Below, piece after piece: positions 28,200 through 37,315 of a stretch of DNA of 64,000 nucleotides. The DNA is from Candidatus Marsarchaeota G2 archaeon ECH_B_1. GTDB taxonomy: Archaea > Thermoproteota > Thermoprotei_A > Marsarchaeales > Marsarchaeaceae. Positions within the stretch are counted from its first letter, which is position 1, and every line of letters starts with the position of its first letter. The position numbers were made by a program, and so were the translations under genes. The stretch covers positions 38,525 to 102,524 of the forward strand of contig NEXG01000006.1 of the NCBI GenBank assembly GCA_003019535.1, in the 5' to 3' direction. The notes under the pieces were generated by a model. The model was not told the origin of the DNA. It saw nothing but the letters and a program-made list of their open reading frames with translations, and ran no database searches.

Positions 28200-28502
28200 A
28201 GTCGAAACACCACAAACTTATTGGGTAGATTAGCGGAACGGATACTACATATAGTTTTCGATAATTACGTAAACTAAAATCAATATTACTTATACAGTAT
28301 AATTCAAAATGATAATGGATGGATTAGGCTGCTAAAGGGTTTAACCCAAAGTTTATAAAGTTTCCAAAACATCGCCCTTCAGGCGGGGTAGCTCACAAAC
28401 TTGCATGGGCCGTCGCCAAATGTCATCGAGTATATAGTGTCGAGTGTTAGGTGTCATGCTACTCCTGTAAGTATATTATGTTAGCTGTAAAATTGTTTTG
28501 GG
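28200..28502. other. intergenic region
   Basis: 303 bp, AT-rich on the left. A TATA-like GTTTATAAAG lies near 28350-28360 on the plus strand, but it is about 150 nt before the next start codon. No ORF or RNA gene is recognised. The distance leaves room for a long leader or a small RNA. Confidence 0.3.
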
Positions 28503-28754
28503 ATGTTACCCACAGAGTTAGATGTTGTCTCGAACGCCCAATCGATTCTACAGAACATTGTTAATAACTCTACACAGTTTGTTGTTTGGACTCTGAACCT
28601 AGTGGTTAAGGCGTTATTCACAATATTGCAGCCGGTGGCCCTAGTTGTGGTTGTTGTGGGCGTGCTGCTTTGGTTCACAGGCTTAGAGAGGAGGGCTGGT
28701 AAGAGGCTTGTGATCGGTGGTTTAATAATCTGGTTGATTTCCTTAATCTACTAA
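28503..28754 (+). CDS. small protein with two membrane helices
   Basis: 83 residues: a polar asparagine-rich start, then two long hydrophobic stretches (about 26-58 and 67-83) joined by a short basic turn LERRAGKRL. A helical hairpin of this size resembles VirB2/TadA-pilin-type small proteins and the CedA1 pilin as well as many unrelated membrane peptides. Its stop overlaps the ATG of the radical SAM gene (TAATG), so they are likely co-transcribed. Function unknown. Confidence 0.6.
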   Translation: MLPTELDVVSNAQSILQNIVNNSTQFVVWTLNLVVKALFTILQPVALVVVVVGVLLWFTGLERRAGKRLVIGGLIIWLISLIY

Positions 28755-29632
28755 TGCTGGAGAAGAATCTCAACGTTTCGAGCGGTGCGCTCGTGGATGG
28801 GTGCACGCTTTGCCTTGTGGGGAGAAAGATGACGCTCTTCATCACGGGTATATGCCCCAACTCATGCTACTATTGCCCAGTGAGCTCTGAGAGGATGGGC
28901 AGGGATGTTATGTTCGCTAACGAGCGTAGGATCACGAGTGTGGAGGAGGCTGTTGAGGAGGCGAGGGAGTCGGGTGCGATGGGCACCGCGGTCACAGGGG
29001 GTGAGCCGCTCGTTGTGGTGGACCGCGTCGCCAAGTATGTGGCAGGTCTCAAACGCGCTCTCGGAGACTCCCACCACATACACCTCTACAGCGGTTTCCC
29101 AAGCCTTACGCGTGAGAACGCGAGGAAGCTATATGAGGCTGGGCTCGATGAGCTCAGGTTCCATATTATCGCTACAGACGGTGTGGAGAACTCTATCCGC
29201 GTTGCCTCCGAGTTCGACTGGAGGGTGGGTGTGGAGATACCCGCCCTGCCAGGTCTAGACTTCGTAGAAGTGGCTAGGAGGGCAAGGGAAGCTGGGGCTC
29301 AATTCATGGTGCTCGATGAGTATGAAGTGAATGAGGAGAACTTCTTCGCGCGCGCACCCAAAGCCAACCAGCGCTCTGAGGCCCTAGTGTCCGTTCCACC
29401 CGCAAAGATCCTAGAGGAGGTCTCAAGGATCCGCGGGATACTACCCGTGCACTACTGCACGGTTAAATCAAAGTACCTTATACAGTACAGGAACAGGCTT
29501 GTGGCAAGCTTCTACAGTAGGAGGCCTAGCGGCGCCGTTTTACTCGACGACGGCTCAGCGCTCAGGCGTGCGCGTGGGCGCATAGTGAGGTTTGTACCCG
29601 TGCACGGTGAGCCAGTCTACGAGGAGCTGTAG
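28754..29632 (+). CDS. radical SAM protein
   Basis: A 292-residue radical SAM enzyme. The iron-sulfur motif CPNSCYYC is near residues 36-43, the SAM-binding TGGEPL near 77-82, and an HIHLYSGF strand follows. No SPASM or auxiliary cluster is obvious, although extra cysteines lie at 17 and 20 (CTLC) and 230 (HYC). The substrate is not deducible. It follows a two-helix membrane protein and converges on pelota with a 16-bp overlap. Confidence 0.78.
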   Translation: MLEKNLNVSSGALVDGCTLCLVGRKMTLFITGICPNSCYYCPVSSERMGRDVMFANERRITSVEEAVEEARESGAMGTAVTGGEPLVVVDRVAKYVAGLKRALGDSHHIHLYSGFPSLTRENARKLYEAGLDELRFHIIATDGVENSIRVASEFDWRVGVEIPALPGLDFVEVARRAREAGAQFMVLDEYEVNEENFFARAPKANQRSEALVSVPPAKILEEVSRIRGILPVHYCTVKSKYLIQYRNRLVASFYSRRPSGAVLLDDGSALRRARGRIVRFVPVHGEPVYEEL

Positions 29633-30681
29633 CTACGTATAGGGTACCTGAGTATTGCGGCCACCCCTCCGAGGCCTACGAGCTGTTCACCCTTCTCGTG
29701 GTGCTCCCCTACTACTTCAACCCTTCCACCGAACTTTTCGACGGCGCGCATCACGGGTTTGAGCTGGGAATAAGAGGCCTTGAGTAGGCGGCTTGAAACT
29801 ATGAGTGTGTCAACTGCGCCGTTCTCTGCTGCGCTCTTCACCGCGTCGAGGCCTATGGCCACCTTAGCCTCATCCCGGCTTATCTCCCTGAAGAGGCCGT
29901 CCACGACCTCCGACTCCCTCGTAACCCTGAGTTTCCTTAGGAAGCCCGCGTCCACCGCCTTATTCACGGCCTGCTTTACACCGCTCACGCCGCCGTACTC
30001 GGTGTCTACAAGCGTAGCCTCAAAGGATACACCCTTAGCTTCAAGTCTACGCTTCAAGCCGTCGAGCACCTTCTGCTTGAGGTAGCCTGGTCCAGCCACT
30101 ATCACAAAGGTGTTGGGTGAAACGTGGCCGAGTAACTCCTCCGAGATCTTTTCAACCTGCCGCTCAAACCTCTCCTGATCCTTCAGGTCCTCCTTCCTAG
30201 GTTTGGAGAGACGCCAGCTGGCTATCGGCTGGATGCCGTAATCCCACATCTTAGCAAGCGCAACCTCTTCATAGTCAACTGAGATGATAACCACTTCACC
30301 GCCGAACGCCTCCCTCTGAAGCTCTTCCAGCTCGCCCTCCAACCACTCATCCTTCCTGATGGTGAGCGTGGAGCCAGCCTCAACCACCAGGGTGTGGTAG
30401 GAGCCAAGCACCCCCAGCTCATCCGGGTCTTCAACAACCCGCCCCGTAACCCTCAACGCATTCATAAAGGGCTCGAAAACAGTCTTCTCAACCCTAACAC
30501 TCAGAGTGGTTGGAACACGCTCACCACGCTCGGTGCCATCCGGGCTCTTAAGCATCCTAGTGGTGCGTGCAGTTACCACGTCGCCCTCGCTGAGGAGCAC
30601 CTCGAGCACCCACAGGTCGTTGGGCGAGGTAACCTGAACGGTTGCAGCATTCGACTTCCTATCGAACCCCAAAAGACGCAT
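29617..30681 (-). CDS. pelA: pelota, mRNA surveillance protein
   Basis: About 354 residues. Pelota (Dom34) works with aEF1A and ABCE1 to rescue stalled ribosomes. The N-terminal Sm-like domain (LLGFDRKSNAATVQVTSPNDLWVL) and the two eRF1-like domains are in the usual order, and the length is standard. An NIKS-like motif is absent, as expected. ATG at 30681 is preferred over an overlapping GTG at 30684. It lies just downstream of dnaG, a frequent archaeal pair-like arrangement. ABCE1 is at 58.3-60.1 kb. Confidence 0.93.
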   Translation of the reverse strand: MRLLGFDRKSNAATVQVTSPNDLWVLEVLLSEGDVVTARTTRMLKSPDGTERGERVPTTLSVRVEKTVFEPFMNALRVTGRVVEDPDELGVLGSYHTLVVEAGSTLTIRKDEWLEGELEELQREAFGGEVVIISVDYEEVALAKMWDYGIQPIASWRLSKPRKEDLKDQERFERQVEKISEELLGHVSPNTFVIVAGPGYLKQKVLDGLKRRLEAKGVSFEATLVDTEYGGVSGVKQAVNKAVDAGFLRKLRVTRESEVVDGLFREISRDEAKVAIGLDAVKSAAENGAVDTLIVSSRLLKASYSQLKPVMRAVEKFGGRVEVVGEHHEKGEQLVGLGGVAAILRYPIRSYSSS

Positions 30682-30683
30682 CA

Positions 30684-31943
30684 CTAAACTACTTCATCAA
30701 ATGTTACAACCACTGTGTCAGAGGGTTTACGCACCACGTTGCCCATCCTGCTACCTATAACGTAGCGTATACCCTTCTCACTGGACATGTCGAGTATCCT
30801 CTGGCTTATCACGCCGTCGAACACCAAGGCGTAGGGTCTACCCTGATCCACGGATTGAAGCCTGTCAGCCAACTCCTTCACAGGCATCCGAGCCACCTCG
30901 CCGAACTCCGAGTCGAGCACGACTGCTTCAAGCGTGCCCCCAAGCGACTTAACGTATGCTGCAAGCTTTTCGGGCACCGGCGGGCGGGGTCTCGCCTGGA
31001 GCTGGGGCTGAGGCTGCGGAGCCTGATGGGGGGGCTGCTCCTCCTGAACCTGCTGCTGGGAGTATGATTGCTGCTGCGGGGGCTGCTGGTGGCCCACCTG
31101 AGGCCTCTCCTGCTGTAGCACCTGGGACACTGGCACCTTACTCGTGAGTGCCTTCATGACCTCCTTACCCGTGAGCTCCTCAACCTCCCTACCCTGCGGG
31201 GCGCGCGCCACAAAATCTATCTCCGCCACTTCGAGAAGCCTCTTCAAAATCAGGTCGCCGCCGCGGTCACCGTCCAAGAACACCGTGGCCTCCTTCGTCC
31301 TGCACAGCTCTATAATCGTTCTGGGAACCCGCTCGGAGGCGCCCCCCAGCGAGATCACGTTCCTATAACCATAGCGTAGAAGGTTTATGACGTCAGCCCT
31401 ACCCTCCACGATGATGATTGACTCAGCGGAATCCACGTCGGGTCCAGCATCAAGCTTCTCCGGACCGTACTGTACAACCGAGGTTTCCCGAACCTTGCTC
31501 ACCAGGTCCTGAAGCATCTCCTTCACATCAAGCTTCTTCTGACCCTTCTCCCAGCCCTCGAGGATCTCCTTTGCACGCGTGATAATCCTGTTAAGCCGCT
31601 CAAGCCTAGTGTCCTCAATACCTTCAAGCGTGAGCTTAGCGGAGTAGGGCCCAATCCTATCCACATTCTCGGCGATGGAGGCTATAAGCGCCGTCTCAGC
31701 CTTATCCAAGTTGGAGGGAATAAGTATCTTACCCACACTCTTATTATCCTTCACATCCAAGTCGACGATGATCCTCCCAATCCTACCCTTCTCAAGCAGG
31801 CTTCGGAAATCATACTCCTCGTTGAACAAGCCCTCCGTCTGACCGAAGATAGCGCCAATAACATCACTCTTGTCAACCATACCCTCAACTTCACAGCTTA
31901 TACGTATAATATACTTAGCAGCGTTAGGTGATATTCCACCCAT
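30684..31943 (-). CDS. dnaG: archaeal DnaG primase
   Basis: About 419 residues. It has a TOPRIM domain with SIIIVEGRADVINLLRYG near residues 160-180 and ATVFLDGDRGGD near 215, the metal-binding residues of DnaG. In archaea DnaG is mainly linked to the exosome and polyadenylation. A linker of about 60 residues rich in glutamine and proline (about 265-330) follows, then a C-terminal domain. The ATG at 31943 (MGGISPNAAKYIIRIS) begins where family members begin; the open frame extends 22 codons further without similarity. A TATA element lies upstream at about 31980-31990 on the minus strand. Confidence 0.93.
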   Translation of the reverse strand: MGGISPNAAKYIIRISCEVEGMVDKSDVIGAIFGQTEGLFNEEYDFRSLLEKGRIGRIIVDLDVKDNKSVGKILIPSNLDKAETALIASIAENVDRIGPYSAKLTLEGIEDTRLERLNRIITRAKEILEGWEKGQKKLDVKEMLQDLVSKVRETSVVQYGPEKLDAGPDVDSAESIIIVEGRADVINLLRYGYRNVISLGGASERVPRTIIELCRTKEATVFLDGDRGGDLILKRLLEVAEIDFVARAPQGREVEELTGKEVMKALTSKVPVSQVLQQERPQVGHQQPPQQQSYSQQQVQEEQPPHQAPQPQPQLQARPRPPVPEKLAAYVKSLGGTLEAVVLDSEFGEVARMPVKELADRLQSVDQGRPYALVFDGVISQRILDMSSEKGIRYVIGSRMGNVVRKPSDTVVVTFDEVV

Positions 31944-32014
31944 AATACACCATCTCTGAACAAAAAATCTACTCTGGATATTATAAGGATAGCTAACAAC
32001 ACCACGCACAGCTA

Positions 32015-32280
32015 AAACACAGGAAACCAGTCTGTGCGCCTAGACCCAATAAAGGTGGGGTGACCCGACGGGGCGCGGCTTCCGACAGCACACACTAGGA
32101 GCTACGCACCACTGAGGTTGAGCGCCAACACGTTGAGCGCACCATTCCATCCCTCACTAAGGGGGTCGGGGTGGCCTGTCACCGGCCCTCTGACACCGTG
32201 TGTCACAGGTTGGCTTCACGCCCACTCAACACGGCCCTCGAACCGGCCTAGCTCGGCCACCCCGAAGAATAGGTCTGGAT
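32015..32280 (-). ncRNA. candidate structured RNA
   Basis: A 340-bp gap between dnaG and pheT that is GC-rich and highly foldable. CGGGGTGGCC (32167-32176) is perfectly complementary to GGCCACCCCG (32255-32264). Inside it ACACGG pairs with CCGTGT, and the ends of the region (GGTCT and AGACC) can also pair. It lacks the RNase P RNA and SRP RNA signatures, and SRP RNA is found elsewhere in the window. The strand is a guess. It may be a pheS/pheT-independent RNA or a terminator region. Confidence 0.3.
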
Positions 32281-32285
32281 GAGGC

Positions 32286-33950
32286 TCACTTAAACGTTAA
32301 CCCCTCGAACCTCGGGGTGTAAACCGTGAGCTCGAACACGGCCACGGGGTAGTCGATCCCCAGCGCCCTGAGCACTTCGGGTGAGACCTCACCCACGAGG
32401 CCACTAGGTGAGCCGCCAACCACAATAGTGGCCCGCCTACCACGCGTGAGTAGAGCGGCTTCGCACCCAGTGTACGACGCACCCAGACCGAGGTCCTCTA
32501 GGAATCGGTTAAGATATGACTCCACCTGGTCGGCGCTGGCCACATTGTCGCACAGGGCGGCCGCGGCGTTCAGCCTCTGAGTGTACACCCCGCCCACCAC
32601 CTGGCCCACCTGGCCCACCTCGAACACCCTGAGCGGCTTGGGCTTGGTCTGGTTGCGCCCAACGAACTCTAATAGGCCGGGTATAAGTGTGGGTCTCAAC
32701 GCGTCCAAGTCCTCCGACCACGGGTTCTCCACGCCCACCCAACCCGTGAACCCGAGCTGGGCGAGTAGCCTACTTGAGACGAGTGTTAGGCTGTTGACCT
32801 CAACGAAGCCCAGGGTGCTGAGGCTGCTTCGAGCCGCTCGGGCTACGAGTGTCATCGGGTGGTAGCCGCCCACGCTGAAGTGGTCTGGCAACTCGGGTTT
32901 GATGTTGTTGTATCCATACATCATGGCTACATCTTCAACGAGGTCCACGGGGTGGAGCACATCAACCCTGTAGAGGGGTACATCCACCTCCAGCCTCGAG
33001 CTGTCAAGGCTTCGGGCGTCCAGCCTCGCCTTACCAAGCAGCCTAGCCACCTCCCCGCTGCCTAGCTCTAGGCCAAGCACACCCCTCACCTGGGCTACGT
33101 CGAGTGTGTGGGTGCGAACACCCCTAGCTGTGGGAGTCCACCTGGCGTTCTCCACGCGTAGATGCGTGAGGCTGGCCCCGTACTCGGCGATGTTGCAGGC
33201 AACAAGTTGGGCCACGGCTTCAACCACTCCCTGGGTGGGCCCGGTGACGTCTACGAGCACTCGGGTGGTGGATTCATCCACCCTTGTGAGGTTAGAGTTG
33301 AGGATGGGGGGCATGGATAGCACCTCCCCCTCCTCGGTTGAAAGTATCGGGTAGGCTGAGGCGCCAGCTAGCAGGTGGGCGTACTCCCTACCCTTCTCTG
33401 TGTTTCTGAGCACCTCCTCCCCATCCATGGCCCTATCCTCGTTGAGAGGCGTGAAGCTTATGTGGTGGGGGGGCACGCCGCGGTACACGAGGCTCAGGGA
33501 CTTCAGGCGTGATACATCATGAACACCTATCGCGAACCTCCTCCTGCCCCGTGAAAGCGAGGCGTGAAGCCTCTCCTGGAAGCCGATTATATCCCTCACC
33601 GAGGCCTTATCTAGCTTTAAACCCCACACATAGTAGGAGTCAATGTAGGGTCTCGCCTCAACCCAGCCATCCACCCGGAGCGTAGGCACACCCTCAGGGT
33701 GAGCCGGGTGGGAGCCAAGATAGGGGGGTAATCCGAGCTCGAGCTCGAGGTAGCCTTTGAAGGCCCTCGATAGACCCGAGGCGCACAGCAGGTCTGGTCT
33801 ATCGGATGAGAGCTCCACGCTAACCTGGCCGTCACCCCACCCTTCAACCTCACCTTTAAAGTTGAAGAGCAACTCCTCCAAGCGCTCCTTATCCAGCTCC
33901 AAACCCATAAGCCTCCTAAGGAGGCGTGTGTCAACCTCAATAGTGGCCAA
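32286..33950 (-). CDS. pheT: phenylalanyl-tRNA synthetase beta subunit
   Basis: 554 residues, archaeal/eukaryotic-type beta chain that forms an (alpha-beta)2 enzyme with the upstream gene. The N-terminal MATIEVDTRLLRRLMG and the B3/B4 editing region are followed by B5 (RVDVLHPVDLVEDVAMMYGYNN, about residue 315) and a catalytic-like core. It starts with TTG, overlapping the 3' end of pheS by 14 bp, which implies coupling. The length is typical. Confidence 0.95.
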   Translation of the reverse strand: MATIEVDTRLLRRLMGLELDKERLEELLFNFKGEVEGWGDGQVSVELSSDRPDLLCASGLSRAFKGYLELELGLPPYLGSHPAHPEGVPTLRVDGWVEARPYIDSYYVWGLKLDKASVRDIIGFQERLHASLSRGRRRFAIGVHDVSRLKSLSLVYRGVPPHHISFTPLNEDRAMDGEEVLRNTEKGREYAHLLAGASAYPILSTEEGEVLSMPPILNSNLTRVDESTTRVLVDVTGPTQGVVEAVAQLVACNIAEYGASLTHLRVENARWTPTARGVRTHTLDVAQVRGVLGLELGSGEVARLLGKARLDARSLDSSRLEVDVPLYRVDVLHPVDLVEDVAMMYGYNNIKPELPDHFSVGGYHPMTLVARAARSSLSTLGFVEVNSLTLVSSRLLAQLGFTGWVGVENPWSEDLDALRPTLIPGLLEFVGRNQTKPKPLRVFEVGQVGQVVGGVYTQRLNAAAALCDNVASADQVESYLNRFLEDLGLGASYTGCEAALLTRGRRATIVVGGSPSGLVGEVSPEVLRALGIDYPVAVFELTVYTPRFEGLTFK

Positions 33951-35442
33951 ACTTCATCGCAGCCTCCTCTTTACCAAGAATCTCGGAGACATCACGCGTC
34001 ACAATCTGCCTAATGTCATCCAACCCATAGTAGATCATGGCGAAACGCGTGATACCTATACCCCACGCGAGCACGGGGTGCTCCACGCCGAGGGGCTTCG
34101 TGACCTCGGGTCTGAAGATGCCCCCAGGCGCGGCCTCAATCCACCCAAGCTTCTCGTGGTACACGTAGGCCTCCACACTCGGCTCGGTGAACGGGAAGTA
34201 GCCTGGCTTAAACCTTATCTTCTCAACCCCAAGCCTCCTAGAGAAGCTCTCGAGGAAGCCGAATAGGTGTTTAAGCGTTAGACCCTCCCCGCCCACTATG
34301 CCCTCACACTGATGGAAATCCGGAAGATGCGTGGCGTCCACCGCGTCACGCCTAAAGTTGTGGTCAATCGTAAAATACTTGAAGCCACCTCGCGGGTGCT
34401 CCGCGAGCCTGCGCACAGAGACGGAGGTTGTGTGAGACCTGAGAATCATGCGGGCCGCGACACCCATATCCCAGACCCCACCCCAACCAGCCGAGCCGGT
34501 CACCCAGCCGTCACGGTGGGTGCTCCCAACCGCCTCCACCACGCCCTCAGGAAGCGTGTCCCCGAGCTCAACGCTCCCCGAGACACGGTAGCTATCATGC
34601 GAGTCGCGTGCAACGTGGTCCTGGGGCACGAATAGGGCGTCGAAGTTCCAGAACTCACGCTCAACGTATGACCCGTACATCTCATCGAAGCCGAGTGAGA
34701 CGAGCACCTCCTTCACCATCTCCAAGAACTCCACGTAGAAGTGCTTCTTACCCCTCACCACGTAGCCAGGCGCATACTTAAAAGTGTACTCTGGGAGAAC
34801 AAGCTCCCGGTAGGCGCCGCTCACAAGGTCGCGGTGAGTGAGGACTGAAACCCTCCTTTGAATCTCAAGCCTAGAGGGGTCCACCCCCTCCCTGAGCTCC
34901 ACGTAGACCTCGGAGACACTCCTCACCGTGATGATACCCCTCTCCCTGAGCACACCCACCTCCCGGCTTTTGGGGTCCACTTCAAGCCGCCCCGACCCGC
35001 GGATAGCCTCGAAAAGCTCGGATACAGAGCGGTCCTCAGAGTCCCTCACAACACGGGTACCACCGCCTCCGCCACGCACAAGTCGGAAAAGACCCCTCTT
35101 CACACCCCAAGCAACAGCGGCCCTGAAGTCCTCCTCCCCAAGCCCACTGCGCACCCTAGCCTCATCGAGTGGAAGCTCACCCGTAGCCAGAAGAAGCCCG
35201 AACACCACGTCCTCAGGAAGCCTCTCCATACTGCGACCACGCGCCGTGAGCTCAGCCACCTGACGCGTAACAGACCGCCTCTCAACCAGCCCGTACCCCG
35301 CAAGCGTCTCCACGGCGGAGGCCACGGTTGAGCGCTCAACCCCAAGCGCGGCGGCCACCTCCTCTAGAGACTGTGGGCGACCCGGATGCTTCGAAAGATA
35401 CTCGAGAACCCTGACCTCAACGTCGCTTAGCTGTATCACCAA
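33937..35442 (-). CDS. pheS: phenylalanyl-tRNA synthetase alpha subunit
   Basis: 501 residues. The N-terminal winged-helix region (about 1-80, with SLEEVAAALGVERSTVASAVETL) contacts tRNA. The class II catalytic core follows, with motif 2 DHNFRRDAVDATHLPDFHQCEG near 355-375 and motif 3 GWGIGITRFAM-like WGIGITRFAM near 465. It makes Phe-tRNA. It overlaps coaD upstream by 7 bp and pheT downstream, so coaD-pheS-pheT is one operon. Confidence 0.96.
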   Translation of the reverse strand: MVIQLSDVEVRVLEYLSKHPGRPQSLEEVAAALGVERSTVASAVETLAGYGLVERRSVTRQVAELTARGRSMERLPEDVVFGLLLATGELPLDEARVRSGLGEEDFRAAVAWGVKRGLFRLVRGGGGGTRVVRDSEDRSVSELFEAIRGSGRLEVDPKSREVGVLRERGIITVRSVSEVYVELREGVDPSRLEIQRRVSVLTHRDLVSGAYRELVLPEYTFKYAPGYVVRGKKHFYVEFLEMVKEVLVSLGFDEMYGSYVEREFWNFDALFVPQDHVARDSHDSYRVSGSVELGDTLPEGVVEAVGSTHRDGWVTGSAGWGGVWDMGVAARMILRSHTTSVSVRRLAEHPRGGFKYFTIDHNFRRDAVDATHLPDFHQCEGIVGGEGLTLKHLFGFLESFSRRLGVEKIRFKPGYFPFTEPSVEAYVYHEKLGWIEAAPGGIFRPEVTKPLGVEHPVLAWGIGITRFAMIYYGLDDIRQIVTRDVSEILGKEEAAMKFGHY

Positions 35443-35939
35443 GAGTAATCCCTCCTAACCTCACACGTTGGCCGACCCTCAAGGTCGATCTCACCCCCAA
35501 GAATCCTAGTCGTGGACACCGGGCGCCCGTCGAAGGCCCTCACAGTGTCCACAAGCAGTATCTGAAGCCCGCCCATACCCCGCTCAACCCGCACCCTGCT
35601 AAGCTCGCACGAGTAAGCCAAACTCTCCTCACTAGTCACAAGATGAGTGTACTCGGGGTCGGAGGCAACAGGCCCATAGTGGTCGCGCAGGCCCACAACC
35701 TCAACGGGTACACGGTAACCCGAAGAGAAAAACGACTTGACACGCTCACACCTCTCCTCAAACCCGGGAATCTCATGATACTTCCTGATAAGCGGGTTCA
35801 CTGTGACACCCACAGTGACGGGAAGACCCAGCCGCGCCGCTTCATCGAACAGGCGAACATGCCCCCTGTGAATCAACGCGAAAGTACCACCCAAAGCCGC
35901 CTTACCCACACCCCTACCCCCACCACTACCGGAAGCCAT
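35436..35939 (-). CDS. coaD: phosphopantetheine adenylyltransferase (archaeal type)
   Basis: About 167 residues. It makes dephospho-CoA from 4'-phosphopantetheine and ATP. The nucleotidyltransferase signature GGTFALIHRGHVRLF contains the HxGH motif, and the C-terminal VSTTRI supplies the second nucleotide-binding motif. ATG at 35939 is preferred because GGTGAGG lies upstream; an earlier in-frame ATG at 35957 adds six residues. A glycine-rich stretch GSGGGRGVG precedes the domain. Confidence 0.9.
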   Translation of the reverse strand: MASGSGGGRGVGKAALGGTFALIHRGHVRLFDEAARLGLPVTVGVTVNPLIRKYHEIPGFEERCERVKSFFSSGYRVPVEVVGLRDHYGPVASDPEYTHLVTSEESLAYSCELSRVRVERGMGGLQILLVDTVRAFDGRPVSTTRILGGEIDLEGRPTCEVRRDYSW

Positions 35940-35978
35940 AAAGCCCTCACCACCCATACATGAAGCCCCTACAGAAGG

Positions 35979-36053
35979 CGGGCCCGGGGGGATTTGAACC
36001 CCCGACCAACGGCTCCGAAGGCCGCTGCCCTATCCAGGCTGGGCCACGGGCCC
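35979..36053 (-). tRNA. tRNA-Arg(TCG)
   Basis: Acceptor GGGCCCG/CGGGCCC, anticodon arm GCGGC-CTTCGGA-GCCGT giving TCG, T arm GGGGGTTCAAATCCCCC, discriminator G. There is no intron and no encoded CCA. Confidence 0.94.
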
Positions 36054-36109
36054 ACACCAGGCAACCACACACCGCAACCAATAAGCCTACCCCAAGCCGC
36101 GCGCACATG

Positions 36110-37315
36110 TCAGTACGACTCCAAGTAGTGTTTCTGCTCCTCTGTGAGCTCATCTATACGCACACCGTGTGCTTTAAGGAATGTTTTGGCGATGAGTGTG
36201 TCAAGCTCCTCGGGTAGCTTCATGAGTTTTGGTTGAAGCCTAGAGGAGTTCTCGACGAGGTATCTGAGCGCTAGGAACTGCGCTGAGAAGCTCATATCCA
36301 TCACCTCGATAGGGTGGCCGTCGGCGGCCACGAGGTTGATGAGCCGCCCCTCACCCAGCACGTAGAGCCTTCTGCCAGCGTACACATACTCGGTCACATT
36401 CGGGCGCACAACCCTCTTACTCGACGAGTGCTTCTCGAGGTGGTCAACGTCCACTTCGACGTTGAAGTGGCCCGCGTTGGCTAGGATTGTGCCGTCGCGC
36501 ATAACCCTGAAGTGCTCCTCCCTTACCACCCTCACATCGCCGGTCGCGGTGATAATAGCATCACAATTCCCCGCGGCCTCTAGTAGCGGCTCAACCTCGA
36601 AGCCATCCATGTACGCCTCAATCGCGCGCACCGCGTCAACCTCGCACACAACCACGCGTGCACCCATACCCCGAAGGCGCTGAGCCACACCCCGGCCAAC
36701 CCAGCCGTAGCCCACGACAACCACCCTCTTACCGGCGAGCAGAATGTTGGTGGCCCTCATGAAACCATCCACAACCGACTGGCCGCTACCGAACCTGTTA
36801 TCGAAGAGGTGCTTCGTGTAGGCGTCATTCACGGCTATAACGGGGTAGCGTAGGAGACCCGAGCGCTCGAGGTTACGCACACGAATAACACCCGTAGTGG
36901 TCTCTTCACACGCACCCTTCACTGATGACACGCCCTCCCTGTGAGAGAGCGTTATCGCGTCACCACCATCATCTATAATATAGTCAGGACGAGCGGCGAG
37001 CACACGCCTCAAGGCCTCCGAGTACTCCTCAGAGGACTCACCACGCCTCGCGTACACGGCGGCGAGCTCACCCCTAACGGCCTCCACAACATCGTCCTGC
37101 GTGGAGAGGGGGTTACTTGCGGCTAAGTGAACCTCAGCCCCCGCGCGCGCAAGCTTGAGCGCGAGCACAGCGGTCTTCGCCTCAATGTGTAGCACCAACC
37201 CCACACGCACCCCCCTCAGCACCCCCGATTCGAGAGCGGAGGATGAGAGGGAGCCCAGCGTGAGCATACGCTCCTCCGCCCACCTGATCTTCTGCCAGCC
37301 GAGCTCAGCGCCCAA
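36110..37315 (-). CDS. ahcY: adenosylhomocysteinase
   Basis: 401 residues. It hydrolyses S-adenosylhomocysteine to adenosine and homocysteine. The NAD-binding GYGWVGRGVAQRLRGMGARVVVCE is near residues 200-220, and family blocks NAYTKHLFDNRFGSGQS and ATGDVRVV are present. The N-terminus GWQKIRWAEERM matches family members, so the TTG at 37315 is the likely start. It overlaps the deaminase gene by 11 bp, linking two enzymes that act on SAH-related compounds. Confidence 0.95.
   Translation of the reverse strand: MGAELGWQKIRWAEERMLTLGSLSSSALESGVLRGVRVGLVLHIEAKTAVLALKLARAGAEVHLAASNPLSTQDDVVEAVRGELAAVYARRGESSEEYSEALRRVLAARPDYIIDDGGDAITLSHREGVSSVKGACEETTTGVIRVRNLERSGLLRYPVIAVNDAYTKHLFDNRFGSGQSVVDGFMRATNILLAGKRVVVVGYGWVGRGVAQRLRGMGARVVVCEVDAVRAIEAYMDGFEVEPLLEAAGNCDAIITATGDVRVVREEHFRVMRDGTILANAGHFNVEVDVDHLEKHSSSKRVVRPNVTEYVYAGRRLYVLGEGRLINLVAADGHPIEVMDMSFSAQFLALRYLVENSSRLQPKLMKLPEELDTLIAKTFLKAHGVRIDELTEEQKHYLESY

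Noticed and set aside
32015..32280. SRP RNA or RNase P RNA assignment for the foldable gap
   Set aside because: A helix-8 signature marks the SRP RNA at 41.1-41.4 kb, and the conserved RNase P segments (GAGGAAAGTC-like and ACAGAA-like) were not found here.
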